A stretch of 64,000 nt of DNA from Pedobacter petrophilus (GTDB taxonomy: Bacteria > Bacteroidota > Bacteroidia > Sphingobacteriales > Sphingobacteriaceae): positions 1 through 64,000 of the forward strand of contig NZ_WKKH01000023.1 in assembly GCF_009674725.1 (NCBI RefSeq), given 5' to 3'. Positions 1 to 8,541 of the stretch are shown in pieces (position 1 is the first letter of the stretch; every line of letters begins with the position of its first letter). The notes below the pieces were generated by a model that was not told the origin of the DNA, searched no databases, and was given only the letters and a program-made list of their open reading frames with translations. Position numbers and translations under genes: made by a program.

Positions 1-99
1 TCAAAATGAAATACGTTTGGTTTACTAAAGCAAAAGAAACAAATTATTTCTTTTCCCCCAAGAATTCCGCTTGATCCATATTAAGGCCGAGTAATTTTC

Positions 100-143
100 C
101 AATAAAAAAACAAAACCCTCTTTACAGATTGTAAAGAGGGTTT
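100..143 (-). terminator. Rho-independent terminator of the tRNA gene
   Basis: Two perfectly complementary 13-base arms at 113-125 and 131-143 enclose a 5-base loop. Read on the minus strand, the stem is followed by a T-rich run (complement of the A-rich stretch before 113). It lies directly downstream of the minus-strand tRNA, so it most likely ends that transcript. Confidence 0.8.
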
Positions 144-144
144 G

Positions 145-218
145 TGGGCCCAGCTGGGCTCGAACCAGCGACCAAAAGATTATGAGTCTTCTACTCTAAC
201 CAACTGAGCTATAGGCCC
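145..218 (-). tRNA. tRNA-Met (anticodon CAU)
   Basis: The reverse complement folds as a full cloverleaf. The acceptor arm pairs GGGCCTA with TGGGCCC and has discriminator A. The D arm carries AGCTCAGTTGGTTAGAG, the anticodon stem is GAAGA/TCTTT with loop CTCATAA, and the T arm is GCTGG-TTCGAGC-CCAGC. The anticodon is CAU. The acceptor is fully paired at position 1-72 and the anticodon stem lacks the three G-C pairs of initiators, so this is not tRNA-fMet. It is either elongator Met or the TilS-modified Ile2 species, which sequence alone does not separate. CCA is not encoded. Confidence 0.93.
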
Positions 219-570
219 CGAAAAAAAACAGTGTTTTTTGCGAGTGCAATGTTACAAATTTGCATTCAATTTTGAAAAACTTTTTTATAATAATTATCGT
301 AAATCTGCCATTAACCTTATTTTCAGGCTAATGTAATTAATTAAAAGGCTTTAGCGTTAAGAGATAATAAAGATTTTTATTCCTGGAATGAAGAAGAATA
401 TCAACATTAAGATTGTATAATCAATAAGTCAAAATTTAGCTTAGCTGCTTAAAGATATATTTTTATACAAAATAAGTGTAGTTTTATATCCTTTAATGCC
501 GTAAATTTTTAGCTTTAAACGATCAGGAATTGCTTCAGCGTTTCATAAAGAAAGATCATATCATACTAAC
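219..570. other. AT-rich intergenic region before the HD/PycTM gene
   Basis: About 350 bases with no supportable gene on either strand. It is strongly AT-rich, with no convincing TAnnTTTG box and no stable hairpin. It presumably carries the promoter of the plus-strand HD/PycTM-ppk operon. The short minus-strand frame entering here from inside the next gene is a shadow. Confidence 0.5.
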
Positions 571-1794
571 ATGTCCATAGACTATAAACAATTGCAACAC
601 GAGGTAGAGAAATACGTTGGCAATTACTTCCGTACGCACCACGATCCGCGTTTGGTTTACCACAACCTCGAACATACTCAGGAAGTAGTAGATGCGGCAC
701 AGCAAATCGCCAATCATTACCAGCTGAATGACCAAGACTTTTTTACCGTCACCATTGCTGCATATTTTCACGATACGGGTTACTTCGAAGAAGCATTACA
801 ACATGAAGCAAAAGGAGCAGAGCTGGCAGATCAGTTTCTGGCCGAACACCAGGTAGGAACAGAGCTAAGAGATAATGTAAAGAGTGCTATTTTATCGACT
901 AAAATTCCACAGCGCCCCAAAAATCAGATCGATAAAATTTTATGTGATGCAGATTTATTCCACCTGGGATTGCCAGATTTCCGCCAGAAAGGCAAACTGA
1001 TGCACAAAGAAGTAGAATTAATCTACGAAAAAAAAATCAGCAAACAAGAATGGCGCAAGCGTGATATTCAGTTTATGGAATCACATCGCTATCAAACCGA
1101 TTATGTAATCCTGTTGCTTAATGATCAGAAACAGGCAAATATCAGTAAGCTTAAAAGCAAACTCACCACGCAGGAGGAAATTAAAGTAGAACAGGAAGAA
1201 CCTAAAAACTTTGCCCCGAACATTATTTCCGATACCAATAAAAAGAAGGGCAAAGATGATCGTCCGGATAAGGGGATAGAAACCATGTTCAGGATCACCT
1301 CAGCCAATAATCAGCGTTTGAGCGACATGGCCGATAATAAAGCCCATATCCTGATTACCGTAAATTCGATTATGCTTTCCTTAATCGTGAGTTTACTTTT
1401 ACGGAGACTGGAAGACCATGGTAACCTGATTATTCCAACATTCATTTTATTAATTGTGAGTTTAACCTGTGTGGTAGTTTCCATTTTATCAACCCGGCCA
1501 TCCATTCCTAAAGGTGAATTTACCCAGGAAGATATGGACAATAAAAAAGTAAATCTCCTTTTTTTTGGTAACTTCTATAAAATGAGTTTACCGAGCTATA
1601 CCGATGGGATGATCCAGGTAATGAATGATAAAGACTTTCTTTATGGAACATTAATTACCGACGTTTATTCTCAGGGGGTTGTGCTGGGCCGTAAATACAA
1701 ACTCATCCGCTTAGCCTATAATATTTTCATGTTCGGATTAATTGCTGCGGTATTTGCTTTCGTTATCGCCTATGCAGCTTACGGAAAACTTTAA
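571..1794 (+). CDS. HD-domain phosphohydrolase fused to Pycsar-effector-like (DUF5706) membrane domain
   Basis: The protein has 407 residues. Residues 1-185 look like an HD hydrolase, with candidate metal ligands H31/H35, the H67-D68 doublet in YFHDTG, and D126/D128 in CDADLF. A charged Lys/Glu linker (about 185-235) follows. The C-terminal half has the DUF5706/PycTM pattern: a helix with ITSANNQRLSDMADNKA, then membrane segments near 259-278, 287-306 and 382-404. PycTM proteins are membrane effectors of the Pycsar anti-phage system, triggered by cyclic pyrimidine nucleotides. HD domains often cleave nucleotides. I see no cyclase gene nearby, so this is not a standard Pycsar operon. The stop overlaps the start of ppk1 by one base, so the two are probably co-translated. 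The substrate and ligand are unknown. Confidence 0.85.
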   Translation: MSIDYKQLQHEVEKYVGNYFRTHHDPRLVYHNLEHTQEVVDAAQQIANHYQLNDQDFFTVTIAAYFHDTGYFEEALQHEAKGAELADQFLAEHQVGTELRDNVKSAILSTKIPQRPKNQIDKILCDADLFHLGLPDFRQKGKLMHKEVELIYEKKISKQEWRKRDIQFMESHRYQTDYVILLLNDQKQANISKLKSKLTTQEEIKVEQEEPKNFAPNIISDTNKKKGKDDRPDKGIETMFRITSANNQRLSDMADNKAHILITVNSIMLSLIVSLLLRRLEDHGNLIIPTFILLIVSLTCVVVSILSTRPSIPKGEFTQEDMDNKKVNLLFFGNFYKMSLPSYTDGMIQVMNDKDFLYGTLITDVYSQGVVLGRKYKLIRLAYNIFMFGLIAAVFAFVIAYAAYGKL

Positions 1795-3836
1795 TGGAAC
1801 AAATGATCGAAACAGCACTTTTTAACAGGGATCTGAGCTGGTTGAAATTCAACGAACGCATTTTAACTGAAGCTGGCCGAAGTAATGTTCCGCTATTGGA
1901 ACGCATCAGATTTCTTTCCATTTTTTCTTCCAATCTGGATGAATTCTATCGCGTAAGGATGCCCGTATTGCTCGCGTTGGAAAAACTGAGCAACAGGGAA
2001 GGTAACGATATTCATCTTGAAGAAGACTTGCTCAAGAGTGCAAATGACTTGATTTCGCGTCAGCAACAGCAATATGGCAGGGTACTGCAGCTGGAAATTA
2101 TTCCACAACTAAAAGCGCATCAAATTAACCTGCTTTACGGACAGCCTTTTCCAAAAGAGATTCAAAAAACGTTAACGAGATACTTTTTGAGTCAGGTAAT
2201 GGCCTTTCTGCAGCCGGTTTATATTAATAATAAAACTGATTTTTTCCCGTCTAACAATGAGTTATACTTCCTGATTACGTTAAAGAACGGAAGTGATACC
2301 AAATCCGTAATTTTAAATATTCCATCAAATGAGTTGCCTCGATTTTACAAGGTAGAAAGTGCAGGCGAGGGTTTCGTTGTGTTTTTAGATGATCTTGTTC
2401 GCTATCACCTCGATCGTGTATTTCCCAATGATGAAGTTTTAGGTTGCTTTAGCTTCAAAATTACCCGGGATGCTGAAATTGATTTGAAGGATGAATATTC
2501 GGGCAGTTTATCCGATCAGCTGGAGAAGCAACTCATGAAACGTGATTTAGGTTTGGCCACACGCTTTCTTCACCAGCCTGGCATTCCGGCCAACGTGTTT
2601 GAGGTGATGAAAAAATTGTTCAATCTCAAAAAGGCGAACATGGTAGAAGGTGGGCAATACCATAACCTGAAAGACTTAATGAACTTTCCGGTTAAAAACG
2701 ACCAGCTTTCCAACCAGCCCTGGGAAAAAATCTGTAATACCGATTTTGCAGTTGGCACTCTTACCGAAGCCATCACTAAAAAAGATATCATTGTTCATAC
2801 CCCGTTTCAAAGCTATGAAAGTGTGCTTCGGTTCTTTAACGAGGCTGCTATAGATGAGGCAGTTAAGGAAATTTATGTTACACTTTACCGTGTAGCCAGC
2901 GATTCTAAAATAGTTAACGCCCTGATTAGTGCTGCTAAAAACGGCAAGAAGGTTACCGTTTTGGTAGAACTTAAAGCCAGGTTTGATGAAGCAAATAACA
3001 TCAAATGGGCAAAAAAAATGAAATCAGTTGGAGTAGATATCATTTATAGCGTTACCGCACTCAAAGTTCATGCAAAGGTTGCCTTAGTGAAACGGAAAGT
3101 GGAAGGCAGAATGCACTATGTGGGTTTATTCGCAACCGGAAATTTTAACGAAAGCACGGCATCATTTTATACCGATCACATTTTGATGACAGCCCACAAG
3201 GAAATGCTGAGGGAAGTGGAATTGTTATTTATTTTTCTTGCTAAACGGATAAAACCAACCTCTACAGATTTAATTCCTTTTAAACATTTGCTGGTGGCAC
3301 AATTTAATTTGCAGCAAGGCTTTTTAAATTTAATTGATCGGGAAATAGAACATGCTTCGCAAGGCAAACCTGCGGGCATTACCATTAAAATGAATAACCT
3401 CGAAGAAAAGGTTTTGATTAACAAACTTTACGAAGCATCTAATTCCGGAGTAAAAATCGATATGATTGTCAGAAGTATTTGCAGGCTGATTCCGGGTGTA
3501 AAGGGAATGAGTGAAAATATAAAAGTAACACGCATTGTAGATCGTTACCTGGAACATGGCCGGATTTTTGTTTTTCATAATCTTGGTAAACAAGACGTGT
3601 ATTTAGGGTCTGCAGATTGGATGAACAGAAATATCTATCGCAGAATCGAAGTATGTTTCCCGATTTATGATGAGTACATCAAAAGAGAAATTCTGGATAT
3701 TATCGATATACAAAAACAAGATACTGTACAGGCTGTTTTGATTGATGAAAAAATGGACAATATCCCGGTTCACACTGGTGAGAATGCCATTTCATCACAG
3801 CAGGGTGTTTACCAGTATTTAAAAGAAAAATATTAA
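1794..3836 (+). CDS. ppk1: Polyphosphate kinase 1
   Basis: The protein has 680 residues, the normal length for PPK1, which reversibly makes inorganic polyphosphate from ATP. The N-terminal domain starts with the typical FNRDLSWLKFNERIL and SNLDEFYRVRMPVL motifs. The two C-terminal phospholipase-D-like domains carry KVHAKVALV, whose H426 matches the autophosphorylated histidine of the family, and EHGRIFVFHN, with H588 and H595 near the second active-site histidine. The ATG overlaps the stop of the HD/PycTM gene by one base (TAATG), which indicates translational coupling. A lipoprotein gene follows 10 bases downstream. Cytoplasmic or membrane-associated. Confidence 0.97.
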   Translation: MEQMIETALFNRDLSWLKFNERILTEAGRSNVPLLERIRFLSIFSSNLDEFYRVRMPVLLALEKLSNREGNDIHLEEDLLKSANDLISRQQQQYGRVLQLEIIPQLKAHQINLLYGQPFPKEIQKTLTRYFLSQVMAFLQPVYINNKTDFFPSNNELYFLITLKNGSDTKSVILNIPSNELPRFYKVESAGEGFVVFLDDLVRYHLDRVFPNDEVLGCFSFKITRDAEIDLKDEYSGSLSDQLEKQLMKRDLGLATRFLHQPGIPANVFEVMKKLFNLKKANMVEGGQYHNLKDLMNFPVKNDQLSNQPWEKICNTDFAVGTLTEAITKKDIIVHTPFQSYESVLRFFNEAAIDEAVKEIYVTLYRVASDSKIVNALISAAKNGKKVTVLVELKARFDEANNIKWAKKMKSVGVDIIYSVTALKVHAKVALVKRKVEGRMHYVGLFATGNFNESTASFYTDHILMTAHKEMLREVELLFIFLAKRIKPTSTDLIPFKHLLVAQFNLQQGFLNLIDREIEHASQGKPAGITIKMNNLEEKVLINKLYEASNSGVKIDMIVRSICRLIPGVKGMSENIKVTRIVDRYLEHGRIFVFHNLGKQDVYLGSADWMNRNIYRRIEVCFPIYDEYIKREILDIIDIQKQDTVQAVLIDEKMDNIPVHTGENAISSQQGVYQYLKEKY

Positions 3837-3846
3837 GTTTCAGGTC

Positions 3847-4761
3847 ATGAATAAGAATAAAACAAGATTGGCATCATTGGTAGCCGCATTTGCAATTGCT
3901 TTTATAGGCGTTTCCTGTGTGAATGAAAAACACGGTGATCAGGCAAAAGATAACAGCGAAACGGCTACTGAAGGTACATCGGCCACTGGCCAGAAAACAG
4001 ACTTCCCCTATGATCTGGCCAATCCTGTAAAATACAATATGCCTCAAAACTTGTTTGAAATCTCCGGTATCACATTTCATAATGGCGATCCGAAACAGGT
4101 TTTTGCCATTCAGGATGAAGACGGCGATTTGTTTCATCTTGGTTTAGCAGATAAAGAAGCAAAATATACGAAATTTGGTGGCAAAGGAGATTACGAAGAT
4201 GTGGCAATATTAAAAGATCAGGTGATCATTCTAAAAAGTAATGGCGAATTGCATACTTTTCCAATCTCAAAAATTAATGATGCTGAAGTAACAGACGCAG
4301 TTAAAACTAAAGATTTGGTGCCAAAAGCAGAATACGAAGGCCTTGCTGCAGATGAGAAAACAGGTAACGTTTATGTGTTAACAAAAGAAATTAAGAAAAG
4401 TAAAAAAGGAGAAACAGAAATTTTTGCATTCAAGTTTGATAAGGGCAACTATACAGCAGCAGGAACTTTTACGCTGGCTCATGAACAAATTGCAGAATTA
4501 GCGGGCACAAAAAAGATGAACTTCCGCCCTTCTGCTTTAGCCAAAAATCCAAAAACGGGAGAGTGGTTTGTGCTTTCTTCTGTGAATAAGTTATTGGTTA
4601 TCACAGATGAAAACTTCAAAATAAAATCTACCCAGGCATTAGCAGGCGATGCATTTAATCAGCCGGAGGGAATTGCATTCGATAAAGACAATAACTTGTA
4701 CATTTCAAATGAAGGCGGATCACTATCGGCTGGAAATATTTTAATGTTCAAGTCGAAGTAG
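3847..4761 (+). CDS. SdiA-regulated-like beta-propeller lipoprotein
   Basis: The protein has 304 residues with a lipoprotein signal peptide and lipobox ending FIGVSC, giving lipidated C24. A low-complexity Asp/Glu/Thr linker runs to about residue 50. The rest is blade-like beta repeats: ISGITFHNGDPKQVFAIQDE, then YEDVAILKDQVIILKSNGEL, YEGLAADEKTGNVYVLTKE and QPEGIAFDKDNNLYISNEGG. This pattern resembles the SdiA-regulated / NHL-like propeller family of surface lipoproteins, whose function is poorly known. It starts 10 bases after ppk1 and is followed by the phosphoesterase-barrel gene, so all four genes may be one operon. No catalytic residues are recognised. Confidence 0.75.
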   Translation: MNKNKTRLASLVAAFAIAFIGVSCVNEKHGDQAKDNSETATEGTSATGQKTDFPYDLANPVKYNMPQNLFEISGITFHNGDPKQVFAIQDEDGDLFHLGLADKEAKYTKFGGKGDYEDVAILKDQVIILKSNGELHTFPISKINDAEVTDAVKTKDLVPKAEYEGLAADEKTGNVYVLTKEIKKSKKGETEIFAFKFDKGNYTAAGTFTLAHEQIAELAGTKKMNFRPSALAKNPKTGEWFVLSSVNKLLVITDENFKIKSTQALAGDAFNQPEGIAFDKDNNLYISNEGGSLSAGNILMFKSK

Positions 4762-4804
4762 GCATATCGAAATTGCTTATCTTTATCAGCATTAACCCAT
4801 AAGT

Positions 4805-7800
4805 ATGATAAAGACGTTTACCCTTGTTGCTGCATTCTTTTTTTTATTCGGTTTCAGTTCTTTTGCCCAGGATGATGTAAAGTACCGTGTCATTTTATTC
4901 GGCGATGCCGGAGAGATGAATCAGGGGCAAATGCAGGACTTAAAAAATGCTGCGAAGCAAATAATTCCGAAGAAAACTACAGTAGTTTATTTGGGTGATA
5001 ACATCTATCCAACTGGCATGGGTTTGCCGGGAAGTGCTGATGAAGAAGAAACCAAAAAGATTCTGCGTTCGCAATTCGAACCGATGCGAAAAATGGGCGC
5101 TTCGGTTTATTTTGTGCCAGGAAATCACGATTGGGATAAATCAGGACCGAACGGCCTGGCAAAAATTAAAGCTCAGGATGATTATTTAAAGGCGCAAAAT
5201 GACCCTTTACTAAAGTTACTTCCCGCTAACGGATGTCCTGATCCGGTAGCGATAAACCTTACCGATAAATTAACCATCATTGCTTACGATAGTGAATGGT
5301 GGTTATTCCCTTATAATAAAGCAAATTCTGATGGTGAATGCGATTGCCGTACAAAAGATGAGGTTTTAGTACGAATGGAGCAGTTGCTGGAGCAGAATAA
5401 AAACAAAGTGATTCTGTTGGCTTCACACCATCCATTCCAGAGTTATGGTCCGCATGGCGGATATTTCAACCTGAGAAATCACCTTTTTCCACTTACATCA
5501 TTAAATAAAAATCTGTATATCCCAATGCCTGTTTTAGGTTCGGTTTATCCATTTTTAAGATCTACACTTTTAAGTCCGGAAGATTTAAATCACCCGGCCT
5601 ATAAAGACATGATCAAATCGGTAAATGGTGTATTCGGAGATTATCCGAATGTTACCTATGTTGCCGGCCACGAGCACGGTTTACAGTTAATTAAAGGTAA
5701 GCAGCTGCAGATTATCAGCGGCGCAGGCTCAAAGGTTTCACCTAATAAGAAAGGCAAAACTTCCTTGTTTCAGGAGATGCAACAAGGCTATGTTGTGGCA
5801 GATCAGCTGATGAATAATGATATGCGTTATGAATATTATATCTATTCAGATACCAGCGTTAAAAAGGTTTACAGCTATGTAAAGAAGTTTGAGCAGATTC
5901 CGTCAATCATCAGAAATAGAGATAAACCAATCACCGCCGATAGCATTTTCGTCCGCATTAAACCAGAGTACGATAGTGTTGGCCGCTTTCATCGATATGT
6001 TTTCGGAGAAAATTACCGCAAGGAATACGCAGAAAGAACAAAAGTGCCGGTTTTGCATGTCTCTAAAATGATGGGTGGCTTAAAAGCAACCCAACGTGGT
6101 GGCGGTAACCAGTCGCGCTCTTTAAGGCTGGAGGATAAGGATGGCAAAGAATACGTACTGAGAAGTATAGAAAAATATCCGGAGGTATTATTGCCGGAAG
6201 CATTACGGAATACTTTTGCAAAAGACGTTATTAAAGATAACATGTCTGCACAGCATCCTTTCTCGGCATTAGTTGTTCCGGAACTCGCAAAAGCGGCTAA
6301 AATTCCGCATGCCAGTCCGATTATTGGCTGGGTTTCCCCGGATGATGGTTTAGGCGAATATGAATCTGCTTTTGCTAATACGTTATGTTTATTCGAAGAA
6401 AGAGAGCCGGTTGGTGAATCAGACAGTTCTCCAAAAATGGATAAAAAGCTAAATGATGATAATGATAACAAACTGGATGGCCCTGCCTGGGTAAAGGCAC
6501 GGGCGTTAGATGTGCTTTTAGGCGATTGGGACAGGCACGAAGATCAGTGGCGTTGGAAAGAAACAAAAACTAAAGACGGCTCGCTATATACACCGATTCC
6601 TAGAGATCGCGATCAGGTTTTTTTCAGAGCTGATGGTTTCTTGCAGCGGTTTACGCAATCATCATCGCTGCTTCCTATGATGCAGGGGTATGAGCGTCCG
6701 TTAAAAAATATTAACTGGTTTTTATGGGAAGGTAGGGAGATTAGCAGCCGGTGGACAGCCGACATAGAAGAAGACGAATTTAATCAGATTGTGAAAGATT
6801 TCTGTGCAAATTATAATGATGAGGTTTTTGAAAGGGCCCTGCGCAAACTTCCTGAACCGAGCTATTCATTACACCATGATGAACTTTTGAAAACGCTTCG
6901 TGAGCGGATTGCCAACCTGCCAAAACTGATGAATGAGTATTATCACTTCTTCAACCGCATTGTAGATATCGAGGTAACCAACAAAAATGAGCTCATCAAA
7001 ATCAGCGATACGAAGAATAAGGGTTTGCGGGTGAAGATCAATAAAATATCTAAAGAAGGGAATATTAAAAACGAATTATTTGATCGCGAGTTCGATCCAA
7101 AAGTAACCAAAGAACTTCGTTTTTACCTGCATAATGGAAACGACAGCTTAATTCTGGATAACAAAAACGCAGCGATTAAGATCAGGATTATTGGCGGTAA
7201 AGGCAGCAAATACTATGATTTTGAAAACAGCAACGCAAAGGTAAGGCTGTATGGCAGAACCGATAATGCTACCTATACCGGAGCAGATGAAAATAAGATA
7301 AGGAAAATCATCTCTAACGATACCTCAAACTTTACCCATATCCACAAAGATATGTACGTAAGGAGATCGTATAATTTAAACGCGGGTTTTAATAATGATG
7401 ATGGCGTTTTATTGGGATTAATCTACAAGCAAACCAACCCGGGTTTCAGAAGACAACCCTGGGGAAATTCGCAAACGGTTTCATTTTTACACTCATTTTC
7501 TACCCGGGCATTTCGTTTCAATTATAAGGGTGAATGGTTAAAGGCTTTCGGAAAAGGCGATTTTATTTTAAAAGCAGATGCCAATGCACCCAATAATACC
7601 CAGAACTTTTTTGGCTTAGGGAACGATACCAGGTTTGATGAGCATGGAGATGAAATCAGGTATTACAGGGCCAGGTTTAATTTGTATCAGGTAGATGCAG
7701 CCATCAGGTGGCGCAGACCAAAATCAATGGTTTCAATTGGTCCCTCTTATCAATACTATAAGTTTAATAAGGAAGATAACGAAGGACGATTTATCCTGAG

Positions 7801-8413
7801 CTCAGGCGAGTTGCGTTCTGCAGACAGCTTAACGGTTCGTAATGAGAAGATGTTTGCCGGCGCGATTTTAAATTTTACCAATAACACCCGCGATAACGAT
7901 TTACTCCCAACCCTTGGAAGTTTTGTCGATTTTAAATTATTAGGTTATAAAGGTGTTAATAAATATTCCAATTCATATGGCCAGTTCCTGGCCAGCATCG
8001 CCTTATATAAAAATCTCGATGGCAGAAAGAACTTCATTCTGGCAGATCGCTTTGGCGGTGGAGTAACAGTGGGAAAACCAGCTTTCTACCAGTCTATGTT
8101 TTTAGGAGGCCAGGGAAATTTGCTGGGTTATCGCCAGTTTAGGTTCGCCGGAGAACATGCGCTTTATAATAATTTGGAGTTAAGAGCAAAGTTGGGTGAC
8201 TTAGTGAGTTATGTATTACCCGGACAAATTGGCTTATTGGGTTTTTATGACGTTGGAAGGGTTTGGAAACGCAATGAAGTTTCCAATACATGGCACCACG
8301 GCGTTGGAGGAGGGGTTTACTTCGCTCCGGCATCACTCACAGTTGTACGATTAGTAGTAGGCCACTCTACAGATGGCTGGTATCCGTACATTTCTTTAAA
8401 CTTTAGGTACTAA
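4805..8413 (+). CDS. Metallophosphoesterase / kinase-like / outer-membrane barrel fusion
   Basis: The protein has 1202 residues with a signal peptide ending about A21 (SSFAQ). Residues 25-300 are a calcineurin-like phosphoesterase: GDAGE, YLGDNIYP, GNHDW, SHHPFQSYG and AGHEHGLQ supply the two-metal ligands. Residues about 430-610 resemble an atypical kinase. A Gly-rich GGGNQSRSLRL loop and YVLRSIEK strand are followed by LLGDWDRHEDQW (about 573-584) and IPRDRDQVFF (about 597), echoing the DRH and metal-binding Asp motifs of HipA/Fam20-like folds. From about residue 850 the chain has the alternating strands of an Omp85/BamA-type barrel ending in ISLNFRY with a C-terminal aromatic residue. Likely an outer-membrane protein whose soluble domains face the periplasm or surface. 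The kinase reading is inference. Confidence 0.8.
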   Translation: MIKTFTLVAAFFFLFGFSSFAQDDVKYRVILFGDAGEMNQGQMQDLKNAAKQIIPKKTTVVYLGDNIYPTGMGLPGSADEEETKKILRSQFEPMRKMGASVYFVPGNHDWDKSGPNGLAKIKAQDDYLKAQNDPLLKLLPANGCPDPVAINLTDKLTIIAYDSEWWLFPYNKANSDGECDCRTKDEVLVRMEQLLEQNKNKVILLASHHPFQSYGPHGGYFNLRNHLFPLTSLNKNLYIPMPVLGSVYPFLRSTLLSPEDLNHPAYKDMIKSVNGVFGDYPNVTYVAGHEHGLQLIKGKQLQIISGAGSKVSPNKKGKTSLFQEMQQGYVVADQLMNNDMRYEYYIYSDTSVKKVYSYVKKFEQIPSIIRNRDKPITADSIFVRIKPEYDSVGRFHRYVFGENYRKEYAERTKVPVLHVSKMMGGLKATQRGGGNQSRSLRLEDKDGKEYVLRSIEKYPEVLLPEALRNTFAKDVIKDNMSAQHPFSALVVPELAKAAKIPHASPIIGWVSPDDGLGEYESAFANTLCLFEEREPVGESDSSPKMDKKLNDDNDNKLDGPAWVKARALDVLLGDWDRHEDQWRWKETKTKDGSLYTPIPRDRDQVFFRADGFLQRFTQSSSLLPMMQGYERPLKNINWFLWEGREISSRWTADIEEDEFNQIVKDFCANYNDEVFERALRKLPEPSYSLHHDELLKTLRERIANLPKLMNEYYHFFNRIVDIEVTNKNELIKISDTKNKGLRVKINKISKEGNIKNELFDREFDPKVTKELRFYLHNGNDSLILDNKNAAIKIRIIGGKGSKYYDFENSNAKVRLYGRTDNATYTGADENKIRKIISNDTSNFTHIHKDMYVRRSYNLNAGFNNDDGVLLGLIYKQTNPGFRRQPWGNSQTVSFLHSFSTRAFRFNYKGEWLKAFGKGDFILKADANAPNNTQNFFGLGNDTRFDEHGDEIRYYRARFNLYQVDAAIRWRRPKSMVSIGPSYQYYKFNKEDNEGRFILSSGELRSADSLTVRNEKMFAGAILNFTNNTRDNDLLPTLGSFVDFKLLGYKGVNKYSNSYGQFLASIALYKNLDGRKNFILADRFGGGVTVGKPAFYQSMFLGGQGNLLGYRQFRFAGEHALYNNLELRAKLGDLVSYVLPGQIGLLGFYDVGRVWKRNEVSNTWHHGVGGGVYFAPASLTVVRLVVGHSTDGWYPYISLNFRY

Positions 8414-8487
8414 ATTTGCGTAACTTTAATGTAGTATAGTGATCTAAGTATTACGTTTTAAAGACCTAGTTATAGGAAAACTGTTAA

Positions 8488-8495
8488 TATCTTTG
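8488..8495 (+). promoter_or_regulatory. Bacteroidota -7 box (TATCTTTG)
   Basis: TATCTTTG matches the TAnnTTTG consensus of the primary Bacteroidota sigma factor and lies 46 bases before the ATG of the 804-residue gene. I find no clear TTTG about 20 bases upstream, so support rests on the -7 box and its position. Confidence 0.5.
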
Positions 8496-8541
8496 TACTG
8501 AACAAGATAGCAGCAAATTACACTACAGAAAGGAATACAAT

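Noticed and set aside
571..1794. Complete Pycsar defence operon
   Set aside because: No uridylate/cytidylate cyclase gene is adjacent, and the HD domain is not part of the standard two-gene system.
6013..6471. 152-residue minus-strand frame
   Set aside because: Lies wholly inside the phosphoesterase-barrel gene and is Ser-rich without a recognisable domain.
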